Below, one piece after another: positions 1 through 9,654 of a DNA stretch of 64,000 nucleotides (its first letter is position 1; every line of letters starts with the position of its first letter). This stretch comes from Scleromitrula shiraiana (taxonomy: Eukaryota; Ascomycota; Leotiomycetes; Helotiales; Sclerotiniaceae), in NCBI GenBank assembly GCA_028455995.1, contig JABELC010000007.1:1054001-1118000 (forward strand). The letters are read 5' to 3'. The position numbers and the translations under genes are program-made. The notes beneath the pieces are model-generated. The model saw only the letters and a program-made list of their open reading frames with translations, was not told the DNA's origin and ran no database searches.

Positions 1-257
1 GACATGAAAGATTGGAGGAGAAGAGTAATAGAATTATGAACACAGGAGAGATCGGGGGGTATTTCCAAGAGAATGATGAAGACCTCGAGAAAGATACCAA
101 CAAATGGGAATCTGGTAGCGAAGGAACTGATGAAGCTCAAGCCCGAGAATCTGATACTACTACCCCTGAGACAAATACGGGTGATGAAGACTGCAAATGG
201 GAGGAAGACACGGAGATGATCACTGGTAGTCATTACACCGATGGGGCATTGCCATGA
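1..257 (+). CDS. 3' end of an acidic protein (partial)
   Basis: A reading frame is open from the left edge (first full codon at base 3) to a TGA at 255-257, giving the last 84 or so residues of a protein that begins outside the window. The peptide is very hydrophilic and rich in Glu, Asp, Thr and Asn, with no recognisable domain, so it looks like a disordered acidic C-terminus. An internal ATG at 36 exists, but an open frame with no stop up to the edge fits a truncated gene better than a small complete one. It could also be a chance open frame, because nothing beyond composition supports it. I do not recognise the family. Confidence 0.4.
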   Translation, partial: HERLEEKSNRIMNTGEIGGYFQENDEDLEKDTNKWESGSEGTDEAQARESDTTTPETNTGDEDCKWEEDTEMITGSHYTDGALP

Positions 258-873
258 CAATAACCTGGTTTGGAGAGTCAAGATGAAGAAATTGTGATCC
301 GAGGGCGGTTAGGAACTAGGGTTCTATTGCGTGGGTTGTTTCAGGATATTATACCTTGGGGGAATTTTTGGTAGGAGTCGACACAAACATATCTAGATAT
401 CTTTCAATTCAGAATTCGAGGACGAATCGTAGAGTTTTCTTGAACAAATGATTATTTCAGCTGTTGCATCAAAACCTATGTATGTGTGTACCGTGATAAT
501 CACTTACCAATGACTTCACTCAATACCATGATGTGCCTAATGTATCGAACTCGGAAGAACCATGCTTTTGGTATATAGATTTTGAATTGAAAAACGAATA
601 TTATTACTTTTATGCATACTTAATTAGACATTCTACTCCATCCATTCTAGTCGAGCCATACCAATCCATTCCAACTCCGTGACACCCAATCCTTAATGAA
701 AATGAAAGATCCTCTTCCCACCAAGTGCCTGTCCATGATAATAATTTCGAAATGGTGATACAGCCTCCCACCTCACTCCTATCACCAATATCTCTATCCC
801 TATCATATCATACACCATTCACATACTCGTACAATATATGAGAGCCATGGACCTAGTAAGTGGTCCGCAACTT
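258..873. other. Gene-free stretch
   Basis: No convincing gene is visible. It is AT-rich and probably holds the 3' untranslated ends of the partial gene on the left and of the small minus-strand gene at 874-1317, which converge here. A GTAAGT-like donor on the minus strand near 507 has no good branch site and only very short flanking frames, so I did not build a gene on it. Confidence 0.4.
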
Positions 874-1317
874 CTAATGCAAGCATCCTCTGCTAGCCCT
901 TCTTGCATGATACACCACACATCGTCCAATTCCACATCCATTAGATCCAGCCTTTGAATGTGGTTCAGAGATCTCGGAATCGTGCTTGTGACGACAATCC
1001 GATGCTAAAGCTGTAGAGGCGATAGCCTTTTCTTTCATAAGGGAGATTCTGTTCAATGAACAGTTAGCATTTTGAATAAGACTCAGATGGGGAAGGCTGA
1101 CTTACTCATCCTCGGAATAGCCGGGGAGATTTACTGCTGGCCCTTCTTGGAAGTTAAAGGGGGCGCTCTGTGGGATCTTTGGTTAGAATGTGGCACCTGG
1201 AAGTTGTGATGGGAGCAAAAGGAGACTGACTATAGAAATAGGTTTGCGTGTTTTTGGCTTGAGTTTTAATGCTTCCGCAAACTTGGATATGGCAGCTTTG
1301 AATTGCATGCAAGACAT
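874..1317 (-). CDS. Small three-exon gene, about 107 aa, unknown function
   Basis: Rebuilt on the minus strand from splice signals. Exon 1 is 1317-1231, exon 2 is 1167-1106 and exon 3 is 1048-874, and the frame stays open to a TAG. The start lies in a fungal-type context (AACAATG). Intron 2 (57 nt) is textbook: GTAAGT donor, GCTAAC branch site, CAG acceptor. Intron 1 (63 nt) has a weaker GTCAGT donor, a CTAAC branch site and a CAG acceptor; an in-frame AAG acceptor 9 nt upstream would add Ile-Pro-Gln. The N-terminus is basic and helical (motif KFAEALKLKPK), followed by a segment reading SAPFNF...NLPGYSEDEISLMKEK. The tail is Cys- and Arg-rich. I see no signal peptide or membrane segment and do not recognise the family. 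The product is inferred, and the weaker donor is the main doubt. Confidence 0.55.
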
Positions 1318-2641
1318 TGTTAATAAAATGAGCGACAAGAAACGAAACGAGTGTATATGCGAATGTGGGTATAGAGGTGTTGATAGACTGCTGTTATGAT
1401 GGCAGGCTGATAATATTATTTGAAACGGACGAAAGTAGACGCGCTTGCTGGAATTGTAGTAATATATTGAAAACGCGTGGCGAGGAATGACAGTAATTGA
1501 TAACGAACAATGAACGAAAAGAGCTTTAATGCAAGAAATTGATGGTAAAGAAGAAATTGCTGAAGAGCTGTCTGCCAGTCACTTAGAAGAAATCGGCGAT
1601 AATTGAAGATATATATGAGAATCAAGGAAGAGAGAAATACTTTTTGAAGACAGTTAATAAATTACTGTCAAGGGCAACAACACTATCAAATGAGAAATTA
1701 CACAGAGTCAGTACTACAATATCTGTGCTACTTCGGGAATCCCATTCTTTGGTACACTTCAAGTAACGGCAATCCGGCGACGTAACGTGGCGGATTCCTT
1801 GCTCCAGAGTTTTGGGATTTAGACCATGTCTAGTGGCCGCCATTTATTTTATGAGACGTTCTGGAATGCTGATGACTACGACAATTGTTCGCTTCTTTTC
1901 TACAGAAGAAGTTGACAAGTTGAAGGCGTTCTGTCAAAGTGGTTTTTCTAGACAACCATGTCAGTGGTACCTAAGATTTGAATATGATTCTAAGTTTAGC
2001 TAATTATATTGAACATTGTGTATGGTTTAGGATCTTGAACAATAGAATAATGATTTTCCCAATACTTTATCCAATATTGTGCGGGTAAATAAGAGAGTCA
2101 AAAATGGGGCGGGATGGTACCAAATAAGATACCGGAATAAGGAAATAGCATGGAATGCGAGGGAGTACGACAGGAAGATAGGAAAGGGAAAATTAGTCAT
2201 GTGATACTCTTCGTGTTGTCCACTTTGGATCCTTTGCAGCAAGGCGTACTTGTCGAGGTTCCTCACCTCGGTTGGCCAATCATCCTACTCCCTTGCATGC
2301 ATTTTGACAATAGAACTAACTTTTTGCCCTCGCACAAGATTCTGCAATGATTGTATCACTTATTAAATTTATAACCTGAGCTGTGTTTCAATGACGCCTG
2401 GTGCACCGGTAAAAGCCATCAGTCGATTGACATTCGATATCCGTCAAACTTGAAGACAAAAACATTTTCAGCACCGTATAAAAGATAAGCTTGATTGAAC
2501 TATAGGAATCCTTCCGTTACTATCTTCTAGCATGGCAAAAGGCCAGATTCTGAGGTTATCGATTGTGATTCTCTCGCTGGCGTAAAAGGCTCGAAAGTCG
2601 TTCGAGAATTTGTATCACAGACACACAGGTGTTAAGAGTGA
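1318..2641. other. Gene-free stretch between two minus-strand genes
   Basis: Only short, uncharacteristic open frames occur here on either strand and none shows a familiar motif or good codon texture. It should contain the promoter of the small gene at 874-1317 (its first bases upstream of 1317) and the 3' untranslated region of the aldehyde dehydrogenase at its right end. I see no RNA gene or mobile element. Confidence 0.4.
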
Positions 2642-4211
2642 TCAGTTAGGGTAATCCTTCAAATGAAAGCTCTTCAGCTTAACGAATTGGTCGAAGCCAA
2701 ATTTACTTAGAGTGACGCCTTTCCCGGAGTTCTTCCAGCCAGTCCACGCAAGATCCTAATGTTGATCAGCAAGAATCTTATTAATTGAAGGACAGAAACA
2801 CTTACTGGACTTGGGTAATCACATCTGTTCACAAATACGGTACCTGATTCGACAGATTCTGCTAATTCAGCTCCTTTTGCTGTGTCCTTTGTCCATATGG
2901 AAGCAGTTAACCCAAATTCACTATCATTCATAAGTTTTATAGCCTCGTCATCACTCTTTACTTTCATAACAGGGATAACGGGACCGAAAGTCTCTTCAGT
3001 CATCACTGTCATGCTGTGATCAACATTGGAAAGTAATGTGGGTTTGACATAGTTTCCATCTGGTGGTGGAGACTGGAAAGTCTCGTTATCAGGAGTGGCA
3101 TCCTTGGCACCCTTCTCTAATGCATCTTTGATGTGCGCTTCTATCGTTTCTTTGGAGCGTTTCGAGACAACAGGTCCAACATGCTGCGTAAAAAGACGTC
3201 AGTAAGTATCAAGCTAACGAAAGCTATATAGAGATGGTACTTACAGTTTCCTTGTTGAAAGGGTCTCCCAATTTGTAGTTTTTCAGGACATTCTGTAATG
3301 CCTCAACGAATGAGTCGTGGATCTTCTCATCAACATACACTCTTTCTATGCTACAGCAACTCTGGCCAGAGTTAAATACGGCCCCATCAACAATCTCCTC
3401 GGCCGCCCACGCTACATCTACATCATCTCGTACGTATGCTGGATCCTTTCCACCAAGTTCAAGCCCAACGTTCACGATTCTATCTGCTGCGGCTTTGCCG
3501 ACTGCAATTCCGCCGGCAACAGAGCCAGTGAAGCATACCAATTTAACCTTCGGGTCTCGAACAATAGATTCAATGATAAGTGGAGAGCCACAATGGAAGT
3601 ATTGAATAACATTCTCGGGGAGACCAGCTTCAGAGAAGATGGATGCCATGTGTTCGACGATGGTAGGAGTTTGTGGAGATGGTTTTAAGATGACAGAGTT
3701 ACCAGAGAGAAGAGCAGGAATCAGGGAGTTCACGAGGATTAGGTATGGATACTTAATTGTAAAGTTAGACAGATATTCAATCATAAATTCGAAAAGCAGG
3801 ACTTACATTCCATGCGAATAGAATCAAACATGGCCCAACGGGCACCTTTCGAATGAATCTCTTGAATCCCTTCTCTGCCTCCCCATCTGTATCCTTCAAT
3901 GCATCCTCACTGATCTTTAGGAGATGTTCACCTCTTTTCACGGCAGTAGTAACCTCCTTTGCGGTATAAGCAATGGGGCGACCCATTTGCTCTGTCAATT
4001 CTTTGGCAAGTTCATCTTGCTTATCGTTCAAAAGTTTGAGGGCCTTCCTGACGATATCCTGTCGTTCTTTAAGTGAAGTTTGTCGAAACTTTAGGAATGC
4101 TTCGGTGGCAGCGATAGGTAATTGCTGCAACTCTTCAGCAGAGATACCATTTCTGGTTACAATGGCTTTGTTTGTAATTGGAGAGATGGTAGTGATGGTT
4201 TCGACCGACAT
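2642..4211 (-). CDS. NAD(P)-dependent aldehyde dehydrogenase, four exons, 467 aa
   Basis: Oxidises an aldehyde to the acid with NAD(P)+; the substrate cannot be read from sequence, and a semialdehyde is possible from the general resemblance. Exons on the minus strand are 4211-3807, 3751-3245, 3183-2806 and 2755-2642, all phase 0, with GTAAGT-type donors. The start is the ATG of MSVET, the first plausible one; an upstream in-frame ATG would add 15 residues. Family motifs visible: the cofactor-binding CFTGS (about 208-212), the general-base Glu in LELGGK (about 233), the nucleophile in GQSC (Cys about 267), EETFGPV, and the C-terminal SGKG segment. Length matches the class (about 450-500 aa). 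No targeting peptide is visible, so it is likely cytosolic. It shares a short upstream region with ESF2, transcribed the other way. Confidence 0.93.
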
Positions 4212-4501
4212 ATTGACTGAAATGAATTTGAATGATGAATAAATGTATGTATTCAAGAGTCACTCAATAATAAGAATCTTATTGAATCTCAAAGATTATC
4301 TCTAGTGGGGTGGTGGGATGAGCGAGCCAAGCTATCTGTAACTATTAGTGACATGTGAAGCTTATCGCATGTCATAGTGTACTAAATCGATTAGCCTTAC
4401 AGGGGCTTCTAATGCTGGTCCAATGCACTAAAAATTTTGAAATTCCAAAAATCCCGATCAAATTCCGGCCAAACTAAGTTCTCACAATACAAGCAATTCC
4501 A
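4212..4501. promoter_or_regulatory. Divergent promoter region between aldehyde dehydrogenase and ESF2
   Basis: The two start codons are only 290 bases apart and point away from each other, so both promoters and both 5' untranslated regions must fit here. I see no strong TATA box. The role is inferred from gene arrangement. Confidence 0.5.
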
Positions 4502-5461
4502 ATGGCTACAAGAAAGCACAACGACTTCCTGGATGTGGAGGAGAGTGATGGAAACGAAAGTCAAGGATATGATTCTGAGGCTGAAGATTTAAAAAAAGGT
4601 GGCAGAAGTCCAAAACGGAGGAGGGTCGAAGATCAGAGCGATGATGAAGATGTCGAAGTAGAAAGCGATCGTGAGGATTTAGGAAATGAGGAGGATGAGG
4701 AAGATACCCACGAACAACCCAAACGAAAATCAAGGAAACGATCAGATTCATTAGAGCTACCGGGAGTTTCGAAGCCACTCACGAAGAAGAATCTTGTTGC
4801 GTCTGCTGCGGCCATAAAGAAATCCGGTGTTGTCTATCTATCTAGAATACCACCTTTTATGAAGCCCACGAAATTACGATCGCTCCTCGAGCCTTACGGA
4901 GATATCAATCGCATTTTTCTCACGCCAGAAGACCCCGCTTCGCACACCCGAAGAGTGCGCAATGGTGGAAACAAGAAACGGTCATTTGTGGATGGTTGGG
5001 TGGAGTTTGTGAAGAAGGCTGATGCTAAGAAGGCATGCGAATTATTGAATGCGAAGACTATTGGGGGCAAGAAAGGAAGTTACTATCATGATGATGTTTG
5101 GAATCTTCTATATCTGAAAGGATTCAAGTGGAATAATTTGACGGAACAAATTGCTGCTGAGAATGCGGAGAGGACTAGCAGAATGCGGGCTGAGATTAGC
5201 AAGACAACGAAGGAGAACAAGGAGTTTGTACAGAATATTGAGCGTGCGAAGATGTTGGAGGGTATGGAAGCGAAAAAAGCCGCAAAGAGAAGAAAGGATG
5301 ATGATAATGATACTACAAGGGAGGAGGAATTGGTTGAGGTGAAGAAGCAAAAGAAGAACACAGAGCGGCCAATGCACTTTAAACAGACTGCTGTTGCATC
5401 GAAGAGTAAACCTCTGCAACAACCAGATCAAGTAAAGAGGGTTCTGAGTAAGATTTTCTAA
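4502..5461 (+). CDS. esf2: Pre-rRNA processing factor ESF2/ABT1 family, 319 aa
   Basis: A nucleolar RNA-binding protein of the small-subunit processome; the yeast orthologue assists early 18S pre-rRNA cleavage and stimulates the helicase Dbp8. It is a single exon. Residues 1-100 are acidic and Lys/Arg-rich with a likely nuclear localisation signal (KRRR near 38-41). A single divergent RRM spans about 109-208: VVYLSRIPP forms the first RNP-like strand, the helix LRSLLEPYG follows, and the family signature GWVEF and YYHDDVWNLLYLKGFKW closes it. That last block is characteristic of ESF2/ABT1 and not of generic RRMs. The tail is a charged helical, coiled-coil-like segment ending in a basic stretch. 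Length fits fungal orthologues. It is divergent from the aldehyde dehydrogenase and convergent with the WW-like gene 48 bases downstream. Confidence 0.93.
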   Translation: MATRKHNDFLDVEESDGNESQGYDSEAEDLKKGGRSPKRRRVEDQSDDEDVEVESDREDLGNEEDEEDTHEQPKRKSRKRSDSLELPGVSKPLTKKNLVASAAAIKKSGVVYLSRIPPFMKPTKLRSLLEPYGDINRIFLTPEDPASHTRRVRNGGNKKRSFVDGWVEFVKKADAKKACELLNAKTIGGKKGSYYHDDVWNLLYLKGFKWNNLTEQIAAENAERTSRMRAEISKTTKENKEFVQNIERAKMLEGMEAKKAAKRRKDDDNDTTREEELVEVKKQKKNTERPMHFKQTAVASKSKPLQQPDQVKRVLSKIF

Positions 5462-5509
5462 ACTAAATAAATCGAAGTGTCAGAATGACAGGGCAATTTC
5501 AACCATTCT

Positions 5510-6193
5510 TCAATTCCTTGCTTTCAATGATGCGAAGAATTTTTCCAACATCTCCAACAATCCCATATTATGCTCCGTTGCCATCCAACCTCTATTTCTC
5601 TCCTCAGCTGCACCATCAACAGCATCCCGAAAGCGATCAAATTTCTTCCGCAACCCTTTAACATTAGGAATTCTCTCCGATGCAGCCGCTTCCTTTTCCA
5701 ATTTCTCTACTTCTTTCTCAGCCACAGCGCGCCAAGTTTCGATCGCTTGAAGGTTTCCTTCTAGGAGCTCCTTCAGTTTGATACTCGAGACACTCATCCT
5801 ACCTAACCGCCTGTATGCTTCCAGATCTCGTCTGAAACCCGGAAGATGCATCTCCACATCTTTCCATATTGTTCGCAAGATGTTATGTGCAGTAGGCTCA
5901 TTATAAAAAGGACTGGCCATACGTGTGGTCCAATCGTGTATAGTAGCTGCTACTCTTTTCTCGCGGTTTGGATCGAAGCAACGTGGATCAAGATTTGCGA
6001 TGATCCCGGTGCGTTGTTGGATCGCCTTGATCTCCCCGTTGATATGATATTCAATCCAGCCTGGTGGAAGTGGTCCGCCTGCTGGGTCTAGTTTCGTTCT
6101 CTCTTGTGTTGCAATGTTGTAGAAGAATCTTGTTCCATCACACCCTTGTTTTTGCTCCCACCATTCTGGGCTTTCGATAGTTGCGTTTTCCAT
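5510..6193 (-). CDS. Protein with WW-like repeats, 227 aa
   Basis: Single-exon minus-strand gene. Two tandem segments near the N-terminus resemble degenerate WW domains. The first (about 8-38) has WW, then FFYN and TKLDP. The second (about 41-71) starts LPPGW, continues with EYHINGE and ends with NLDPR. LPPGW followed by a Tyr-containing strand and a terminal Pro is the WW pattern, which in other proteins binds proline-rich peptides. The second canonical Trp position is not occupied, so binding ability is doubtful. The remaining 150 residues are charged and helical, with a likely coiled coil at about 150-200. No signal peptide or membrane segment is seen. I cannot name an orthologue. It converges with ESF2, leaving only 48 bases between stop codons. 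Confidence 0.75.
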   Translation of the reverse strand: MENATIESPEWWEQKQGCDGTRFFYNIATQERTKLDPAGGPLPPGWIEYHINGEIKAIQQRTGIIANLDPRCFDPNREKRVAATIHDWTTRMASPFYNEPTAHNILRTIWKDVEMHLPGFRRDLEAYRRLGRMSVSSIKLKELLEGNLQAIETWRAVAEKEVEKLEKEAAASERIPNVKGLRKKFDRFRDAVDGAAEERNRGWMATEHNMGLLEMLEKFFASLKARN

Positions 6194-7211
6194 TGAGAAT
6201 ATAGTAAGTTAAATCTTAGACAGTGCAATTGAACCTTCTTGCAATGTTCAAACCTCTATTTATGCTCAAGTGTGGACGAGAATGTCTGTTACTCAGAGGC
6301 TATCATAGTGTCGTGTTGACACAGTCGCTGGTTTCTGTGTAATGATGACTGCTTGACAACAAGAATCGGCTCGGTTTGTCGTCTGAGATAAAGCTCTTCG
6401 GACCAAACAGTCAATTTCTGTGAACTATTTTAGTACTTTAGTTCAAAGTTGAATGTGTTTGGTGGTGATAGTGTGACATCATGCTGGAAATATGAGGAGT
6501 TAATTTGCTGTTACTGTTCATGTATACGTATTAATGATAGATACATTTTTGGTATCTAGCAAGTACTATCGTTTAGTACTCTAAAAAATAAGATAGGAAA
6601 GTCGTTTCTAGGTTGTGTATTAGATTTTCCCAGATGGAGTTACAGTCGGGAATCTAGAAGGATTGTGAATCTATAGGTAGTACGAGCGGAGAGCGATTGA
6701 GGCCGCGAATTACTTTTGACTCATTCCCACCCCATAAAAAGATTGTTTCAATCTTCAAAATTTAATTGCTGTTCTGTCATCCGAAGTCCTCTCGCTTCTG
6801 TCTAATAACAAATACATTTCAGTTCGATTAGTCATTGAATAATCATCCTATCCTCCCCTCCTTATACACCCCAAACTAAGCGACCAACACAAATATCTCA
6901 AACGCCAAACCTCACCCGCCTATTTATCCACCCAAAACAAAACAGAGCTGAACCCAAAAAACGACCAAAGAAACACCTGGCATCTGACTCAGTCAACACT
7001 CGTTACAGCACCATCTTTTCGATCAATATGCACATATACAGTGGTAGTTGAGTCTTTTTATGACATTGTTGCATCACATCAAAAGGGTCAATTGCAGATC
7101 AAAGTAGGAAAATCTCGATTTTGTATCTTCTAGCAGATAGCACTCATACAAAGCTGCCTCCTCCATCCAACTAACGCTACTCAACAGTCATCTATCCTCT
7201 CCTTCTTTCCT
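6194..7211. other. Gene-free stretch
   Basis: It contains the upstream region of the WW-like gene (right of 6193) and the 3' untranslated region of the first coiled-coil gene (left of 7212). It is AT-rich with no open frame of interest on either strand, and no RNA gene or repeat was recognised. Confidence 0.4.
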
Positions 7212-7556
7212 TCACTTGCACATGCCCCCATCCAAGTCCTGCTCCGGCTTCCCCTCCTCTCTCAAACTCGCCAAGGTGCTCTTCAAACTCTCCTCAAGAG
7301 CCACAAGGCCATCGTGCAAGCGAGATAGATTCTCCTCTACCTTGCGCTTTTCCTCCTCCAGTTCCTTCATTTGCAGTTCAAACATCTGCGAGCGTTGGAC
7401 TTCCTTCTCCAAATTCGAAGAAGCCTCGATACAGCCTCGTCGATAATATCCTGCGAGTTGTTCTGCAGCGGCCTTTTGCGCTCGCAGTTCTTCAACGTCG
7501 TTCTCGAGGTTTTGGATGTCCAGAGCCCGCAGGTTGGCTTCTGTAAGCCTGGCCAT
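7212..7556 (-). CDS. Small coiled-coil protein A, 114 aa
   Basis: Single-exon minus-strand gene whose ATG sits in a strong fungal context (AAACAATGGCC). Almost the whole protein is predicted helix with heptad spacing of Leu and other hydrophobics (LENDVEELRAQKAAAEQL near 17-34 and ELQMKELEEEKRKVEENL near 60-77). This suggests a dimeric or trimeric coiled coil. No catalytic motif, signal peptide or membrane segment is seen, and I do not recognise the family. The central stretch aligns loosely with the neighbouring 99-aa protein (8337-8636): a Leu heptad, then Lys-Ala, then a Tyr followed by basic residues. The context makes a diverged local gene family plausible. The function is unknown. Confidence 0.6.
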   Translation of the reverse strand: MARLTEANLRALDIQNLENDVEELRAQKAAAEQLAGYYRRGCIEASSNLEKEVQRSQMFELQMKELEEEKRKVEENLSRLHDGLVALEESLKSTLASLREEGKPEQDLDGGMCK

Positions 7557-8336
7557 TGTTTTTCGATTCGTTTGATTGTTGTTGGTTGAGGAAGTGGTGT
7601 TCTAGGAAATGTTGTTTTCGGATTTGAGTACCAGCTCTTAGATGTTTGGAGGTCGCTGAGAAAGTGTTTGGAATTCTTGCATGAAGTGGACATACTTATA
7701 GGCTCGTTTTGATCTGATATTTGTTGCACAGAATAATAATGACTACTATTTCGTTATTAGATGAGCTTGGTGGTCATTTGTTGTCACAATACACCATGCT
7801 AGATCTCTCAATTTAATCTTAAAATCAGTAGTACCATGAACTCAAAGTGACTTATACAGATGAGAAAACATGACTGACTGTTAATTAACGAGAAGTATGA
7901 AACGAAACTTCTCAATCTTGTGGAGCGTGAGGATGATGGGGACTTTCGTCATGGAGATGTATGAACTGTACACGTATTGGCCGAGCTACACAATTAAACC
8001 TGAGCTAATCGTGAAAGAATCGCAAATTTCCCCAATTGTAATGAGCAGAGCTGAAGATATCGATGCGCAACTGTCGAGATGAGTAAGTGCACTTTCACTG
8101 TTTCAGCTGCAAGCTCAGAGCCACAATCATAACAGGCATTCACCATTACATGAGAACCCCAGATCACAAATTATAGAAAGATAAGAACTGCCATTCAAAA
8201 TTTCCCTTCAAAAACCACGCATATATAGCCTCTCAACACGGCTCTCAACTATCCTTCAGTGGGTGCTAATCCAATCCATCATCATCCACCCCCCAAATCC
8301 CAATACCATTCCACCAAACCTCCATTCACATACCCC
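7557..8336. other. Gene-free stretch between coiled-coil genes A and B
   Basis: Upstream region of gene A and 3' end of gene B. A plus-strand frame at 7897-8082 ends at a GTAAGT-like site but lacks a believable downstream exon, so it was left out. No repeat or RNA gene is seen. Confidence 0.35.
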
Positions 8337-8636
8337 CTAAAACCTCTTATACTTCCCAAGCCGTTCCCTAAGCGACGTATTTTCCTTCCGCAACCCCAAG
8401 TTTTCCCTCATCTGGCCCTCTAGTCTCCACTTCCATGCCCGATCAGCTTGTTCACACTGTCGTTTATATCTATCCGCGCGAGCCCTCTCGTCGGCCTTCT
8501 CCCTTTTATATCTTTCTGCGCGTTCTATCTCGATGGCTTTCTCGCGCTTTAGCAAATCGATCTCGCGGTGTAGGTTTCTGGTAAGTTGGGTGGGTGATAC
8601 GGAAGTTTGTTGCGTCTTGGGCCTTTGATGGGCCAT
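8337..8636 (-). CDS. Small coiled-coil protein B, 99 aa
   Basis: Single-exon minus-strand gene with its ATG in a favourable context (CGCCATGGCC). After a 20-residue Gln/Thr/Ser-rich head, the rest is a highly charged helix with repeated motifs ERAERYKREK and ADRYKRQCEQ, spaced about 16 residues apart. It ends LGKYKRF. The Arg/Lys/Glu alternation suggests a coiled coil or a long single alpha-helix. The pair of Arg-Ala-(Glu/Asp)-Arg-Tyr-Lys-Arg units points to internal duplication. No signal peptide or known domain is seen. It lies between coiled-coil genes A and C. The function is unknown. Confidence 0.6.
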   Translation of the reverse strand: MAHQRPKTQQTSVSPTQLTRNLHREIDLLKREKAIEIERAERYKREKADERARADRYKRQCEQADRAWKWRLEGQMRENLGLRKENTSLRERLGKYKRF

Positions 8637-9351
8637 GGCGAGTAGCTGATTTGATCGTATCAGGGTTATGTAGGAATGATTGGCTTGTTGTTTGGAGGAT
8701 GTTGGTTCTTTGATTTGTGAAGTCTTTGGTATAGTATTCAGAATTCTTGTTCAGATAGGATAATACAGTTTGGATAATGATTAATCAATGAGAAGTTGTT
8801 TGATGTAGGATTCAGAATTATTGTATAGTGGAAGTAGAGATACTTATAGAGCTTGAGATGAAAAAGCAAAGGTGGATGAAGTCTTGATTCAGAACATTTA
8901 CATGGTGGGGCTCTTTGTTACGGTGAATCATCTAATGATAAGATGGAGGTGGGCATCAATGATGATGATCCAAACCTTTCATCAGCAATTTATTTCAATG
9001 ATATGCATTACATTTGAAACAGAAACTTCTCGAAGCATAAGATCTGGATTGTATTAAGCAAGCAAACAAGTATAAAAAACAAGACATACATAGACAAGAA
9101 CATGAGTGAAGCAAGCAAGCAAGCAAACAAGCAAACAAAGGTGGAAGAAACTAGAATATATGAAAGACTGTGCAGCCACCTTGAAAAGCATCAATTAATG
9201 CCTACTACAGACCAGATCTCAAACACACATTCCCAACAAAACGAAACCTCCCAATCTTCTAACAGCCGAGCCGACTTCCGCATCACATCAGTAACCACCA
9301 AAAACATACCCAACACCGCCTACTCTATCTACACTTCTCCAAAACCCAACC
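8637..9351. other. Divergent intergenic region between coiled-coil genes B and C
   Basis: Genes B (minus) and C (plus) start about 715 bases apart and point outward, so both promoters lie here. A short AAGC/AAAC tetranucleotide repeat runs at about 9107-9140. A longer plus-strand frame (9102-9587) overlaps gene C in another frame and reads as low-complexity Asn/Thr/Gln/His/Pro sequence; I take it as a shadow. Confidence 0.35.
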
Positions 9352-9654
9352 ATGGATTCCAACTCCAGCATCTCCAGTGTCCTCAACCCCCCAAACACCT
9401 ACCTATCCAACAACCCTACCAGCAGCACCACCACCTCCTCCCGCAAACCCCGCACATCACCACCCGCCCACACCCCAACCCATCCCCTCCACCTCCAACT
9501 CGAGCTAGCCACCCAAACGCTCCGCGCCGAGACCGCAGAGAAAGAAATCAAGAGGCTAGAGATCGAGCTTTTGATTCAGGCGGATAAAGCGAGGAGGGCG
9601 GAAAATTTCATCTATGAGTTGAGGATGATGAATGCGAGGGATGTGCCGATGTGA
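9352..9654 (+). CDS. Small coiled-coil protein C, 100 aa
   Basis: Single-exon plus-strand gene starting ATGGATTCC in a good context (CCAACCATGG). The first 45 residues are a Ser/Thr/Pro/Asn-rich disordered head. Residues 46-95 form a charged helix with Leu at heptad spacing (LQLELATQTLRAETAEKEIK, then LEIELLIQADKARRAENF). The layout, a disordered head followed by a single coiled coil, matches gene B. No known domain is seen. The head is read in the same stretch as the low-complexity frame 9102-9587, but the helical part has coherent codon texture only in this frame. The function is unknown. Confidence 0.5.
   Translation: MDSNSSISSVLNPPNTYLSNNPTSSTTTSSRKPRTSPPAHTPTHPLHLQLELATQTLRAETAEKEIKRLEIELLIQADKARRAENFIYELRMMNARDVPM

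Noticed and set aside
9102..9587. Plus-strand frame of 161 codons overlapping coiled-coil gene C
   Set aside because: It reads as Gln/Asn/Thr/Pro/His low-complexity sequence in a different frame. The coherent helical pattern is in the other frame (9352-9654).
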